Shown here piece after piece: positions 48,201 to 57,983 of a DNA stretch of 64,000 bases. Position numbers and translations under genes: made by a program. How positions within the stretch are numbered: the first letter of the stretch is position 1; each line of letters opens with the position of its first letter. The stretch is from Cryptomeria japonica. Taxonomy: Eukaryota; Streptophyta; Pinopsida; Cupressales; Cupressaceae. The notes under the pieces are model-generated. The model was not told the origin of the DNA. It made no database searches and saw only the letters and a list, made by a program, of their open reading frames with translations. The stretch lies in NCBI RefSeq assembly GCF_030272615.1, contig NC_081411.1, forward strand, positions 46,164,517-46,228,516. Direction: 5' to 3'.

Positions 48201-48419
48201 ATCTAGGCTATTGTTGATTACCTAGTGCTAAAAAGTGTATTAAATTTTAGCTTCGTGAAATTGGTAGGGTATTTCCACCCATTTGTGGACTTTTCTAGGT
48301 TGACACATCCTATCACTTCTCTTCAGAGGAATGGGAAGAATTTTGTTTGTCAGAATAATGTGAGGCATCTTTCTAGGCTCTTAAGGAGTGTTTGACTAGT
48401 GCACTTATCTTGGGAGTGC

Positions 48420-50030
48420 TAGCCCCAATGGGAGATTTCGTTGTGTGTACAAATGAATCTTTGGAGGTTTTGGGAGTGTTTCTCATGTAGGAGGGATTCA
48501 TTATTTCATATAAGTATTGTAAGATCAAGGATCATGAACTAAACTACGCCACCCACAATTTGGAATTAGTGATAGTAGTGGATGCACTTGTGCTTTGGAG
48601 GTATTATCTCTTGGGTCTTTAGTTTGAGTTGCATAGCAAATATTGTAGCTTAAAGTATATATTCACTTAGTTGAAACTTAATGCTAGGCATCAACAATGG
48701 ATGGAGTTCCTTTGTGAGTGATTTTGTTGTCCATTACATTCAAGGTCAGGAGAATGGTGTTGTAGATACCTTGAGTAGGAGGAGACATGAGATTTCAGTG
48801 ATGACTCTAGGTGTTGATTTACAGAGTAATATCCTTGAGGCACTTCCTAGAGACACCTTTAATGAGGAGGTGAGAGTAATGATACATTTTAGAAGAGTCC
48901 TTGAGGGTGGTCATTTTTCTCGTTATTCTTTGGAGCCATATCTATTTTGTTTAGCATCTTGGTCATATCTATGTTCCACTTGTAGATGATCTTTATACTT
49001 TGATCTTGACTAAGTTAATTCATGCTCCTTATGCAGTATATCATAGTGTTAAGAAGATGCTTGCCAATCTTAGATAGTTGTATCATTGGATAGGAATGAG
49101 CCATGACATTGCTAATTTTGTATCTAGTCACTTGAGTATGAAAGGGTGAAAAAAAATTATCGTCATCCCACAAGTTGCTTGTAGTTGCATCTCATTCTCA
49201 AGTATAGATGGGAAATTATATCCATGGATTTTATTATGGGGCTACCTATGTCTTTGCATCATCACAATATTATCATGGCTATAGTCGATAGATTGTTTTG
49301 GTTGGCATACTTCTCACCCATCAAATCTTTTTATACAAGTGCTTCAATGGCTTATGTGTTCATGGTGGATATCATGTAGTTGTATGGGATACCTCATAGG
49401 ATCATGCTAGATCATGACTCGGTATTCACTTTACATCTTAGATGCCTCTACAACATGCATTGGGTGTCCAATTTTTTTCTAGATCTACTTGTAATCTTGA
49501 GACCAATGGATAGATAGAGAGAGTTAATCAGGTTCTGGAGGATATGCTTCTCATGTATATGATAGATCAATAATCTCACTGGGATGACCATTTTTATCTA
49601 GTTGAATTTCCTTATAATAATGGGTACCATAGTGCCATTGGCATGCCACCTTTCAATATTTGTATGGATGTTTGTGTTGTACTCCATCAAGGTGGGATCA
49701 TTTAGAGGACTAGGTCATTTTGGGACCTCAAATGGTTCAATAAATGGAGCAATAGGTGGTATGTATCAGAAAGAATTTGATTATAGTGCAAGATCAAAAT
49801 ATGAAGTATGTTGATGCCCATAGCATACATCATTTGTTTTCAATGGGTGACCACATTTCCTTGAGACTGCATCCATGAAAGAGCCTCATCCATTATGAGA
49901 AAGGCTTTAAGCTGAGACCATATTTTGTTGGAACTTTTGAGACTTAAGAGAGGATTGGTCCTATTGTCTACTGCCTCGTCCTCTGACCTAGATTATCTCA
50001 CAACCATGATGTGTTCCATGTTTTAATACT
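48420..50030 (+). pseudogene. Gypsy-3 RNase H and integrase
   Basis: RNase H words HELNYATHNLELVIVVDAL and RHQQWMEFLC lie at about 48530-48715. Integrase core words WEIISMDFIMGLPMSLHHHN and IMAIVDRLFWLAYFSPIKSF lie at 49185-49379. The C-terminal part follows (about 49800-50030), ending in a SHNHDVFHV-like stretch. It is broken. Confidence 0.8.
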
Positions 50031-50281
50031 TGTAAATTATATTATTGATATGACACATGTTATTTATTTGGGTTCTTTATAGGTCAAGGATGAGAAGATT
50101 TATTTGGATTCCATGTGCATCCTAGTGTATTGAAGAAAAACCCTTAGGGATCAAGACATAGAGTAGGTAAGGGTCCAATGGGACTCTAAAAATGTGTCTT
50201 TAGCCACACAAGACATTGTGAAATGGTTGAGAGAGCTACACCCTTTCTTTTTTCAAGGTTCTAGGAGTAAGTTATGCTGAA

Positions 50282-51200
50282 TATTAGGGAAATTGAGAGA
50301 GGGGGGTGAATTAGTTGACAGTTAAAATATTCTTTACATTTTATTCACATATCTGGAATACTTAGCGCAATTAATTAAGATAGATAAAATATGAATGAAT
50401 ATCCATGAAATAAATCAAACACAATGAACACCAGGATTTACATGGAAAACCCAAGAAGGAAAAAACCATGAAGAATTCTAATTTTCAATATGAAAACACC
50501 GACCAAGGTGATTTTTACAAAGGAAGGATAACTGCCAAAAATGCTCATTATAGGAGGGTCAACACACAGAAAAGGCTCACTACCTAGAAAGGATCACTAC
50601 GAAAGAAATAAATATGGAAAAGAAAATCCACCAATGAAAGACAATGTGTACTACTAAAACTACTTCGTATGACTATGTAAAACACATGTCACAACAACAA
50701 ATGGATTCTTTCAATCTCACATATCTTCTACATAATTACCTATTCACAAAATTGCCACACAAACTCATCCAATATCATACACATACACATATTGTCTCTA
50801 GAAAAATATAATATTCCAAGTCGGCCAAGACAGAGATATAAAATAGTTCATTACTAAAATTACGGTGGTGGGAAGGAATGAGAAGTAGACCAGATCACAA
50901 CTTTCATCATCGAGGACATCAATGTGTTACATAGATCACCAATGTTTAACCCAAAAAAGAATGTCATTATGCAACCTTGACTTCTAGATCAACACCTCAA
51001 CTTCAAGATCAAGATGAACCAAAAAATAACGCTGAGAAACATCAGCAACATATCTTTCAAAAATCCAAATATTTTGAGAATGATCTTCAACATCACATAC
51101 ATACCAAACTTCTACTGCTACTCAATATACCAAATCTAGACCTAATCGGACCATAGGATTTGACATCAATGAAAATATTTAATATAATGATAATAATCTC
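50282..51200 (-). repeat. Copia-5 3' LTR
   Basis: About 920 bases. The edges are set by the G-run start (TATTAGGG...GGGGTGAATTAG) and the polypurine tract to the right. No second copy exists in the window, so the exact right edge is approximate. Confidence 0.65.
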
Positions 51201-51434
51201 CCCCCTTTGTCATTGATGGTAATATCCATCAAGATGATAAGAACACATAATTATCACTCTCTCTCTCCCCCTTTGACAACAATGACAAAGGTGGACAAAA
51301 ATCCCCCTATGAAACTCATTCCTTCTCTCCCCAAACAGGAATCACACAAACATTAGTCCAGAAAAAGAATATGCAAAGTTCTCACTAGACCAATGCACAT
51401 TAGTTCAAATTGGAAAGGGGTAATACCCCTATCT

Positions 51435-53250
51435 TATGTTAGAGATACTCAAAAGTATCTTTACACAATTTCTTAGTGAAGATATCTACAATCTTCTCCT
51501 TTGTAGGTACATATTCAAGTCTTACTTTATTGTCCAACACTACTTCTCTCCAGAAATGATACTGAATGGATATCTTCTTTGTTATGGAATGTTGAACCAA
51601 ATTATTTGAAATATTTATTGCACCAATATTGTCACACATGATTGAGATAGGGTCATCAAACTTTGTTCAAATCTAATTAAAAGTCTACTTCATCCATAAA
51701 ATCCATGTGCAACATGAATAGGTTGCAATATATTCTCCTTCAGTTATAGAATGAGACACGTAATCTTGATTCTTACTTGACCAAGCAACTAATTGAGGGT
51801 CAAGAAAGAATGCTCCCCCACTTGTACTTTTCTTATCATCAACACTTTTGGCACACTCTGCATGTGTACAAGCTGTCAGGGTAAAATTTGAGTTTCTAGG
51901 ATACCACAAACCAAGCTATTATGCACATTTTAGATATCTAGAGATCCTTTTACTTCCACAACATGTAATTATATTGGTTCTTGTTGAAATATGGTTACTA
52001 AACATATTGCATACATGATATCTAGTCTAGTAGCAGTCAAATATAATAGTTCTCCAATCATTGACATATACTGACTTGCATATACCTTAGGATATTTATC
52101 ATCCTTAGTTAACTTGCATTTGGTAGTCATAGGAGTATACAGTGGTTTGGAGTTCTCCAACCCCAACTTCTTTAATAACTCTTTGATGTACTTAGATTGA
52201 GAAATGAAAATTTCTTTATCATTCTGATTAACTTACAAACCAAGAATGAAATTTAGCTCACTAATCATGGACATCTTGAATTCCTTCTGCATCTCATTAT
52301 TAAATCTTCCAAACATACCTACATTTCTTCCAAAGATTATATCATCAACATATACAACAATTAGGATTTTACCTGAATCAACCTTGAAATAAAAAATTAT
52401 TGTCAGCTGAACCTTTCTGAAATAATTAAGCAATCAAGTACTTGTCTAGCCTTTCATACCAAAATTGAGGGGCTTGTTTCAGCCTATACAGGGCCTTGTT
52501 GAGTTTGCAAATGTTGTTCGGACCATCTTCCAACTTGAAACCTTACAGTTTTTCAATATAAACTTACTCTTTTAATTTTCCATTGAAGAATACTGATTTC
52601 ACGTCCATTTGATAAACCTTGAAATCCTTAAAAGATGCAAACACCAATAACATCTTGATTTCCTCCATCCCACCAACTGGGAATAAGTTTCATTAAAATA
52701 AATGCCTTCAATCTAAGTATAACCTTTGCAAACCTACCTTTCTTTGTTTCTTACAACCTTTCCATCCTCATCCAGTTTGTTCTAGAATACCCACTTAGTT
52801 CCAATCATATTCTTGTCTTCCAGTTTGTTAACTAATTCCCTTGTCTAAGTTTTCTTAATCTAATCCAACTCTTCTTTCATTTCTTTCATCCAATTTTGGT
52901 CCTTACAAGATTATTCTATAGCTTTTGGCTTAGATTCAGGTAGTAAACATAGAAAAACTTGTTCTTGAGCTACTTTACTTCTTGTGACGATACCTTTACT
53001 CTTATCTCTAGTAATCTGATCTTCTGAATGATTCATAAAAACATATCTCATAGTCTATGATGTAGTTGTCAAAGCATCTTGAACAATCTTTTCTTGATGC
53101 AGGAGCATCCTAGGTTCATGGCAATCTTGCATCAACAAAAAATATTTCCTTTCTATTTGTAGTTTCAACATTTCTTTCTGTGTGTCCCATATTTGGCTCA
53201 CCGGAACCTATGGAGTTGGATTTTACTTGAAGACTTGATCATTTTCCTTA
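51435..53250 (-). pseudogene. Copia-5 reverse transcriptase and RNase H
   Basis: Minus-strand words, from RT to RNase H, are IVVYVDDIIFGRNVGMFG (52233-52433), SQYMSMIGELLYLTATRLDI (51969-52166), KSTSGGAFFLDPQLVAWSSK (51685-51909), and CDNIGAINISNNLVQHSI with KEKIVDIFTKKLCKDTFEYL (51439-51639). It is related to Copia-1 but more diverged. It is broken. Confidence 0.87.
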
Positions 53251-53311
53251 TTTAGAAACCTTGGAGCATTTGGATCATTCTTCTGGCAAGTTATCGCTAC
53301 TAGTTTCCATG

Positions 53312-53355
53312 ACAGTTTCCTATTATCGGTTGACAGTTTCCTATTACTAGTTGCC
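53312..53355. repeat. 21-base direct repeat
   Basis: GACAGTTTCCTATTA occurs twice, 22 bases apart, each followed by a CGGTT or CTAGTT variant. It ends at the LTR start at 53357. It may be a small local duplication beside the insertion point. Confidence 0.6.
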
Positions 53356-53356
53356 T

Positions 53357-53962
53357 AGACCAATTTGTTGGCATTCTACACTCACATGAGAATGGTTGAT
53401 GTTGTCATTAATGGCAACCAATCGGTAATAGGATTCTATAGGTTTACTGGAAACACAGACATCATTTACCGGCACCGACAAGTACAACAAGTTTATTCAT
53501 TGGCATCTAGTTTACACCGGCAATGAAGGATATCGTCATCCAGGCCAACATGAGACAAGTTTTGTTTATTGTATTGTAATGTAATTATTTGTAAGCTGAC
53601 ATGATGTATTGTAAAGACTCATATATGTATGAGATCTTATAACTCAATTTTGACATGGTATTATGTAGAAGATAGCGTAAAGATTTTGTAATAAGGCAGA
53701 TAGGTTATGTGAGTGAATATCATTCACTGGCAAGTTTTTGGTTAAGGTTTTTGGCTGAGCTTAAACCAATACTAAATCAAGCATTGCAGATGCTATTTTG
53801 AGCAATACATTGTCTTGGATTTAATTATCCATTTTGTAGTCAGTGAGACTCTTTCATTGAGCAGTGAGCTCTAAGCTGTTGGCCTTCCTCCATGTGGAGG
53901 TCCCTATTGTAAGTAATATTTATTCATATTGGCCAGTGAGTAAATATTGTGGGTCACAAATC
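53357..53962 (+). mobile_element. Plus-strand Copia LTR fragment
   Basis: It starts TGTTGGCATTCTAC and contains the landmarks of the Copia-3 LTR in the same order: GACATGATG, GTGAGACTCTTTCATTG, GAGCTCTAAGCTGTTGGCC and the CCTCCA/TGGAGG hairpin (53887-53900). It stops before the expected C-run end, where a minus-oriented LTR begins. The right edge is approximate. Confidence 0.7.
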
Positions 53963-55470
53963 TGATAACTCAATGATGAACAAATAGTACCAAACTGGTA
54001 CTGAGAGGGGGGGGGGGGTGAATCAGAACAGATAAAAACACAACCTAAACTAGTTTGTCAGCAGACACTGTGCATTGATAGACAAATAGTAACATTGGTC
54101 CTTAAACAAAGTACAACCAACAAAACCTAGAATAACTAAGATAAGCATAAACCGGTTGACACTTATCTTCTCATATAATCTAACACTTCATTTCCTTTTC
54201 ACCCTAGTACATGAACAAGTAATCTATCATCAAAGATATACATATAATTGCTAGATCAACATGAATCACCGCTTAATAGAAAACAATCATAGCATCATAT
54301 GAAGAAGACATCACATTTGACACACATATTTTTCATGTGGAAACCCAACTAGGAAAAACCACGGTGGGGATGAATATGCACAAGCTTGTTTTTGAACTCT
54401 TTAGAAGTCTGCTCTGTTAGGAGCCTTATCTGATTAAAGATAGATACAATAGGTTCTGTTAGGAACCGATCCTGTTAGGGATCACCCAGTTAAGGGATGG
54501 CTATAATACTCGGTTAAGGGTTAAACCCTGTTAGGGGTTACCTTGTTAAAGGATTTCAAGAACTCAATAGCTAAAGGAATTCAATAACTCAATAGCTTCG
54601 AGTTACCCTGTTAAAGGATTTACAGCAAGCCGGTTAAGACTACCTTGTTAAGGTATTTCACAACTATTGAAGTGGTTAAAGATCAACAGGTATAACCATG
54701 ACCTGATAATAGCACTCAATGCCAATGCAGATCCGCTTAAGCTCCTTGTCACCTTCTAGACTTACACTCTGCAGATATCACTTCTATCCTCTAGTCTGGC
54801 AAGAATCACGTATCTCTTCTCTTAAATACACACACACAACTTTTGCCAACAACCTTAGAAAGAAACATAACATCGACCTTATAGGAAAACAGATAGGTTG
54901 GTAGCATAAACCCTAAACCCTAAACCTATTAGGTTAAGGAATTCAAATGGTTAAATCCTGAGCATTGAGCACATTAAATTAAATGCAACAATCTTGATCC
55001 AATCTCAAGACATTCTCCATCATTCATTTTCCATTGATTTCTTAGCGGCTGACAACCCATCACACATTATCACCGATTACAGACTTTGCACATTCCCGAG
55101 GTAGATAGGAACAATCTTCTTCATGCAAGATCCTTCACGTGCACAAGACTTACATGGCACCATGATATGTTATTCGTTACCATGCTAACTCATCACACAA
55201 AGTCACCGGTTGAGCCACACAAGCTTGAAGCACTTCAATCGGAAACCCTGAAGTTGAGACCACCAACCGATAGTCATACACCGCTTCCCTGTGTTGGTTC
55301 CCATAACCATATGTCGTTTCATCTTAAACAAACATACTACTTCACTTTGGCACAAATACCAGTTCATAGTGTTATACTGGTTCTCATCAACATATTGACA
55401 TCAATGACAACATACAATGTCATTACATCCTCATACTGGGCCTTATACTAGTTCACATAATGCCAACAAT
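53963..55470 (-). repeat. Copia-6 3' LTR
   Basis: About 1.5 kb with a long G-run near 54003-54020 and terminal CCAACA on the right. It contains a tandem hairpin array at 54452-54655. The left edge is uncertain within about 30 bases. Confidence 0.7.
54452..54655 (-). repeat. Hairpin array with TGTTAG loop
   Basis: Successive small hairpins share a TGTTA(G) loop and have different but matching arms: GGTTC/GAACC (54452-54467), GATCC/GGATC (54468-54483), AACCC/GGGTT (54524-54539) and TACCTT/AAGGTA (54641-54655). Weaker units with a GTTAA loop lie between them. The array is inside the Copia-6 LTR. Confidence 0.8.
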
Positions 55471-55711
55471 CTCCACCTTTGGCATTGATGGCAATATACA
55501 AAGATATCTCTCTGCTTCACATCTTCTACCCAAATTTCTATAGATATCTTCTCCACTTCACATCTTCTCCCCCTTTGACAACAATTCCAAAGTGGAGGCA
55601 TAAGCTTCCCTGTTCCATTATGTTTCTCCCCCTAAGAAGTAGCATCCTTCAACACATCAATCCTGAAAAGATTTGATCATGCAATACCTGATTGATGTGG
55701 AGCACATACCT

Positions 55712-56041
55712 TTAGTTCACCTCCTTAAGGGGCAGCACCCCTAATTCACCTCTCAAGTGGGTAAATGTGGAATTTGGGAGAGGCTTGGTGAATATGTTTG
55801 CTAACTGTTCCTTGCTGGAAACATCTTCCAGTGCAATCTCTTTGTTCTGAACCTTTTCCCCCAAGAAATGATACTTAAGCTCAAAGTGCTTGGTTCTAGA
55901 ATGCGAAACCGGATTCTTGGAAATATTGATAGCACTTGGGTTATCACAAAATATGCTTACTAGTTCAGATACAGGAACTTTCAAGCCATTTAATACATGC
56001 TTCATCTAGATTGTCTGAGTGCAATTCATGAAAGTTGCAAC
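55712..56041 (-). pseudogene. Copia-6 RNase H end
   Basis: Words MKHVLNGLKVPVSELVSIFC, DNPSAINISKNPVSHSRTKH and SKEQLANIFTKPLPNSTF are the usual C-terminal end of Copia RNase H. Upstream residues (CTQT-like) continue to 56041 and are then replaced by the Gypsy LTR. It is a fragment of a broken element. Confidence 0.88.
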
Positions 56042-56821
56042 TGTATATGGTGAAAATGGATAACAATAATAACAATATTGAAAGGCTAAATGAATTCAAC
56101 CACAAAACCCTAGCCTAACAACAACAAAGATCCACCATAACATATGAAGATTACCTAAGACAATGCAAATCAAATGAAATCACAAAGATTATACCTTCAC
56201 ATGTCCAATAGGATTTTGATCTCCATTCTTCCTATCTCCATTGATCTTGTTTGATATATTTGCTCTCAAATTTTATGTGCACAAGAGCTCAATAAAGAAC
56301 GGAATGTGGTTGCAAGTAGGATCGTAATGTAGTCAATTGCATAAATTGATTCATTAGAATGATTGATTAGGGTTTGATAATGAGGGAAGCATCTCCTTAT
56401 ATAGAAGACAATATAAGAAATGGAGGGATAAGATTGAGAGGTGTAAAAGGAGGTCGGCTATGATTAGAGGGTACGTAAAAGAAATAATAAAATAATGAAA
56501 GGGGTACGTAGTATATGAATTAAGAGATGAATGACATGTGTCATGAGTAGAAAAGGTTAATGAATTAATTAAATAAATAAATATTTATTTAATTAATAGA
56601 AGAAGTGGGATCAATTAAATAAATAAGATATTTATTTAATTTAGGAAAATGATAATTTAAATAAATAAATGTATTTATTTAAATGAGAAATAAGGCTAGA
56701 AGAGGATAAATGAATTAATTAAATAAATAAAGATTTATTTAATTAATAGAAGAATTAAGCTTAGATAATTAAATAAATAAAATATTTATTTAATTAGACT
56801 GGACAATTTTGGGTGTCTACA
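56042..56821 (-). repeat. Gypsy-PMD-B 3' LTR
   Basis: 780 bases. On the minus strand it starts TGTAGACACCC directly after the purine tract and ends CATATACA where Copia-6 coding sequence resumes. It contains an AT palindrome array in U3 and a TATA box (CTATATAAGG on the minus strand, about 56395-56404). Confidence 0.88.
56564..56796. repeat. Five AT-rich palindromes in the LTR
   Basis: Five near-perfect inverted repeats follow each other: 56564-56597, 56613-56641 (13-base arms), 56655-56684 (13), 56714-56747 (15) and 56766-56796 (14). Arms carry ATTAAATAAAT cores, but the third uses ATTTAAATAAATA with a matching TATTTATTTAAAT. Differences between units are mirrored in both arms. Confidence 0.88.
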
Positions 56822-56867
56822 TTTTGCCCCTCTTTGAGACAATGCGGCTTGTCGCGTTGTTTCAAAG
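56822..56867 (-). promoter_or_regulatory. Polypurine tract and adjacent hairpin of Gypsy-PMD-B
   Basis: The minus strand reads AAAGAGGGGCAAAA directly before the LTR start. The neighbouring CTTTGAGACAATGCG (56832-56846) pairs with CGCGTTGTTTCAAAG (56853-56867) with two mismatches and a six-base loop. The hairpin overlaps the start of the purine tract. Confidence 0.8.
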
Positions 56868-57327
56868 AAGATAAGATGAATTGATACAGAGTTGCCCCAA
56901 GATGGGAATGATATGCCCCCTCAAGAGATTGGATGAAAATGTCTGAAAAGATTGTAGACAATCTCTCGATAAGAAAGAAAGACTAGAATGAACAGACCGG
57001 GTAAAGTGACAAAGTCACAGGATAAAGAAGACTGACTCAGGAAACGAGGGCGAGGGCTAGGGGGGAAAATACATCCTCATTGTCATCTACACATCCACGA
57101 GAGCAGAGTGCAAAGTGAAAATAGAGTAGCAGCAGTCAGCAGCGATGGCCTTCGTTCATAGATTTGACCGCGTTCGCCGATTTCAGAGGCTAGCAGAGGC
57201 AGGAGAGCCAGTAAGTACCACAAAACTGCCTCGTACTTCAATGCATTTATTATTGTCATTAATGCATGGTAGATAGGGTAATAAATGCGCTTAGAATAAG
57301 GTCCAAAAAAATGTCCAAAAATGTCCA

Positions 57328-57578
57328 GGCGCATCTGTGTTGATGCCAAGCGCGTCTATACTCGCAAGGCGCATCTGTGTTTGTGCTAGGCGCGTCTGCG
57401 TTTGAAACTACGTCTGTGTCAAATGTGGCCATGTTTGTGATGTGCAGGTGCGTCTGTGCCAAGAAAGCATGTCTATGTCACCTAGGCGCGTCTGTGCAGA
57501 GCATAGGCACATCTGTGATGGTCAAGCACGTCTATGTTTTCCAAGCGCGTCTGTGCAGTCTTTAAGCGCGTTTGTGTT
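57328..57578 (+). repeat. GCGCGTCTGTG repeat, about 13 units
   Basis: Units vary around GCGCGTCTGTG (for example GCGCATCTGTG, GCACGTCTATG, GTGCGTCTGTG) with spacing of about 14-27 bases. Most variation is CG to CA or TG, as expected from decay of methylated CpG. The array lies in the predicted PMD intron. Confidence 0.85.
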
Positions 57579-57705
57579 TAAAAATGTGAATTTTTGTCTT
57601 CTAGGTCAAATCGGCAGTTCTGTGATGAACATACACTGTCGATTGGATAAGCTGTTGAGAGGATACACTCAAGCAGGTCCTCTAGGGAAGACTAGGATAG
57701 ATCAA

Positions 57706-57983
57706 GGCACTTTGTGATGAACAGTGAGTACCAAGATAGAGTACTTTGTGATGAACAGGGAGTACTAAAATATGAGCAGCACTTTGTGATGAAGAGTGAG
57801 TGCAAATGTGAATAACACTTTGTGATAAACAGGGAGTGCCAGACATGTAGTACTTTGTGATGAACAGGGAGTACCACTAGGATAGAAGCAACACTTTGTG
57901 ATGAACAGTGAGTGTCACTAGGATAGATAGCCATATGCATTTAGATAAAAAGTAGCATTTTATGATAAATAGGGAATGCTACT
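57706..57983 (+). repeat. Seven-unit hairpin array with constant TTTGTGATGAACAGGG core
   Basis: Arms left/right: GGCACT/AGTACC (one mismatch, 57706-57732), AGTACT/AGTACT (57740-57766), GCACT/AGTGC (57779-57803), CACT/AGTG (57816-57838), GTACT/AGTAC (57850-57874), ACACT/AGTGT (57891-57915) and AGTAGCATT/AATGCTACT (57951-57983). The core stays nearly constant while the arms change in step. Confidence 0.9.

Larger units (their letters stand above)
44245..50281 (+). mobile_element. Gypsy-3: plus-strand Ty3/gypsy element, heavily broken
   Basis: Reading left to right gives primer site (44247-44259), gag (about 44790-45300), RT (about 46260-48200 with an insert), RNase H (about 48420-48790) and integrase (about 48990-50030). 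That is the Ty3/gypsy order. The 3' LTR is absent. The element meets a Copia LTR at 50282. Many breaks throughout make it one of the oldest coding relics in the window. Confidence 0.85.
50282..53356 (-). mobile_element. Copia-5: minus-strand Ty1/copia remnant, 3' part only
   Basis: The left LTR begins TATTAGGGAAATTGAG with a G-run, as in the other Copia LTRs, and ends near 51200 beside the C-run CTCCCCCCTTT (purine tract on the minus strand). The minus strand then carries RNase H and RT. Integrase, gag and the 5' LTR are not present, because another LTR begins at 53357. It is broken. Confidence 0.82.
53963..56041 (-). mobile_element. Copia-6: minus-strand Ty1/copia remnant cut by a Gypsy
   Basis: A 3' LTR spans about 53963-55470, ending ATGCCAACA, followed by the purine tract (CTCCACCTTTGG on the plus strand). 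The minus strand then gives the end of RNase H at 55712-56041. There the coding similarity stops exactly where the Gypsy LTR begins (56042), so that Gypsy inserted into this element. The rest is outside the window. Confidence 0.85.

Noticed and set aside
54000-54020. Long G-runs at LTR starts as assembly errors or adaptor sequence
   Set aside because: They recur in the same LTR position, with conserved neighbours and on both strands, in several independent elements. Exact run lengths may still be unreliable.
55086-55451. 121-codon plus-strand open frame
   Set aside because: It lies in the Copia-6 LTR with no family resemblance. Chance open frame.
57328-57983. Regular short repeats that might look like a CRISPR array
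   Set aside because: Spacing is irregular, the sequence between repeats is itself repetitive, there are no cas-like genes and the context is a plant retroelement intron.
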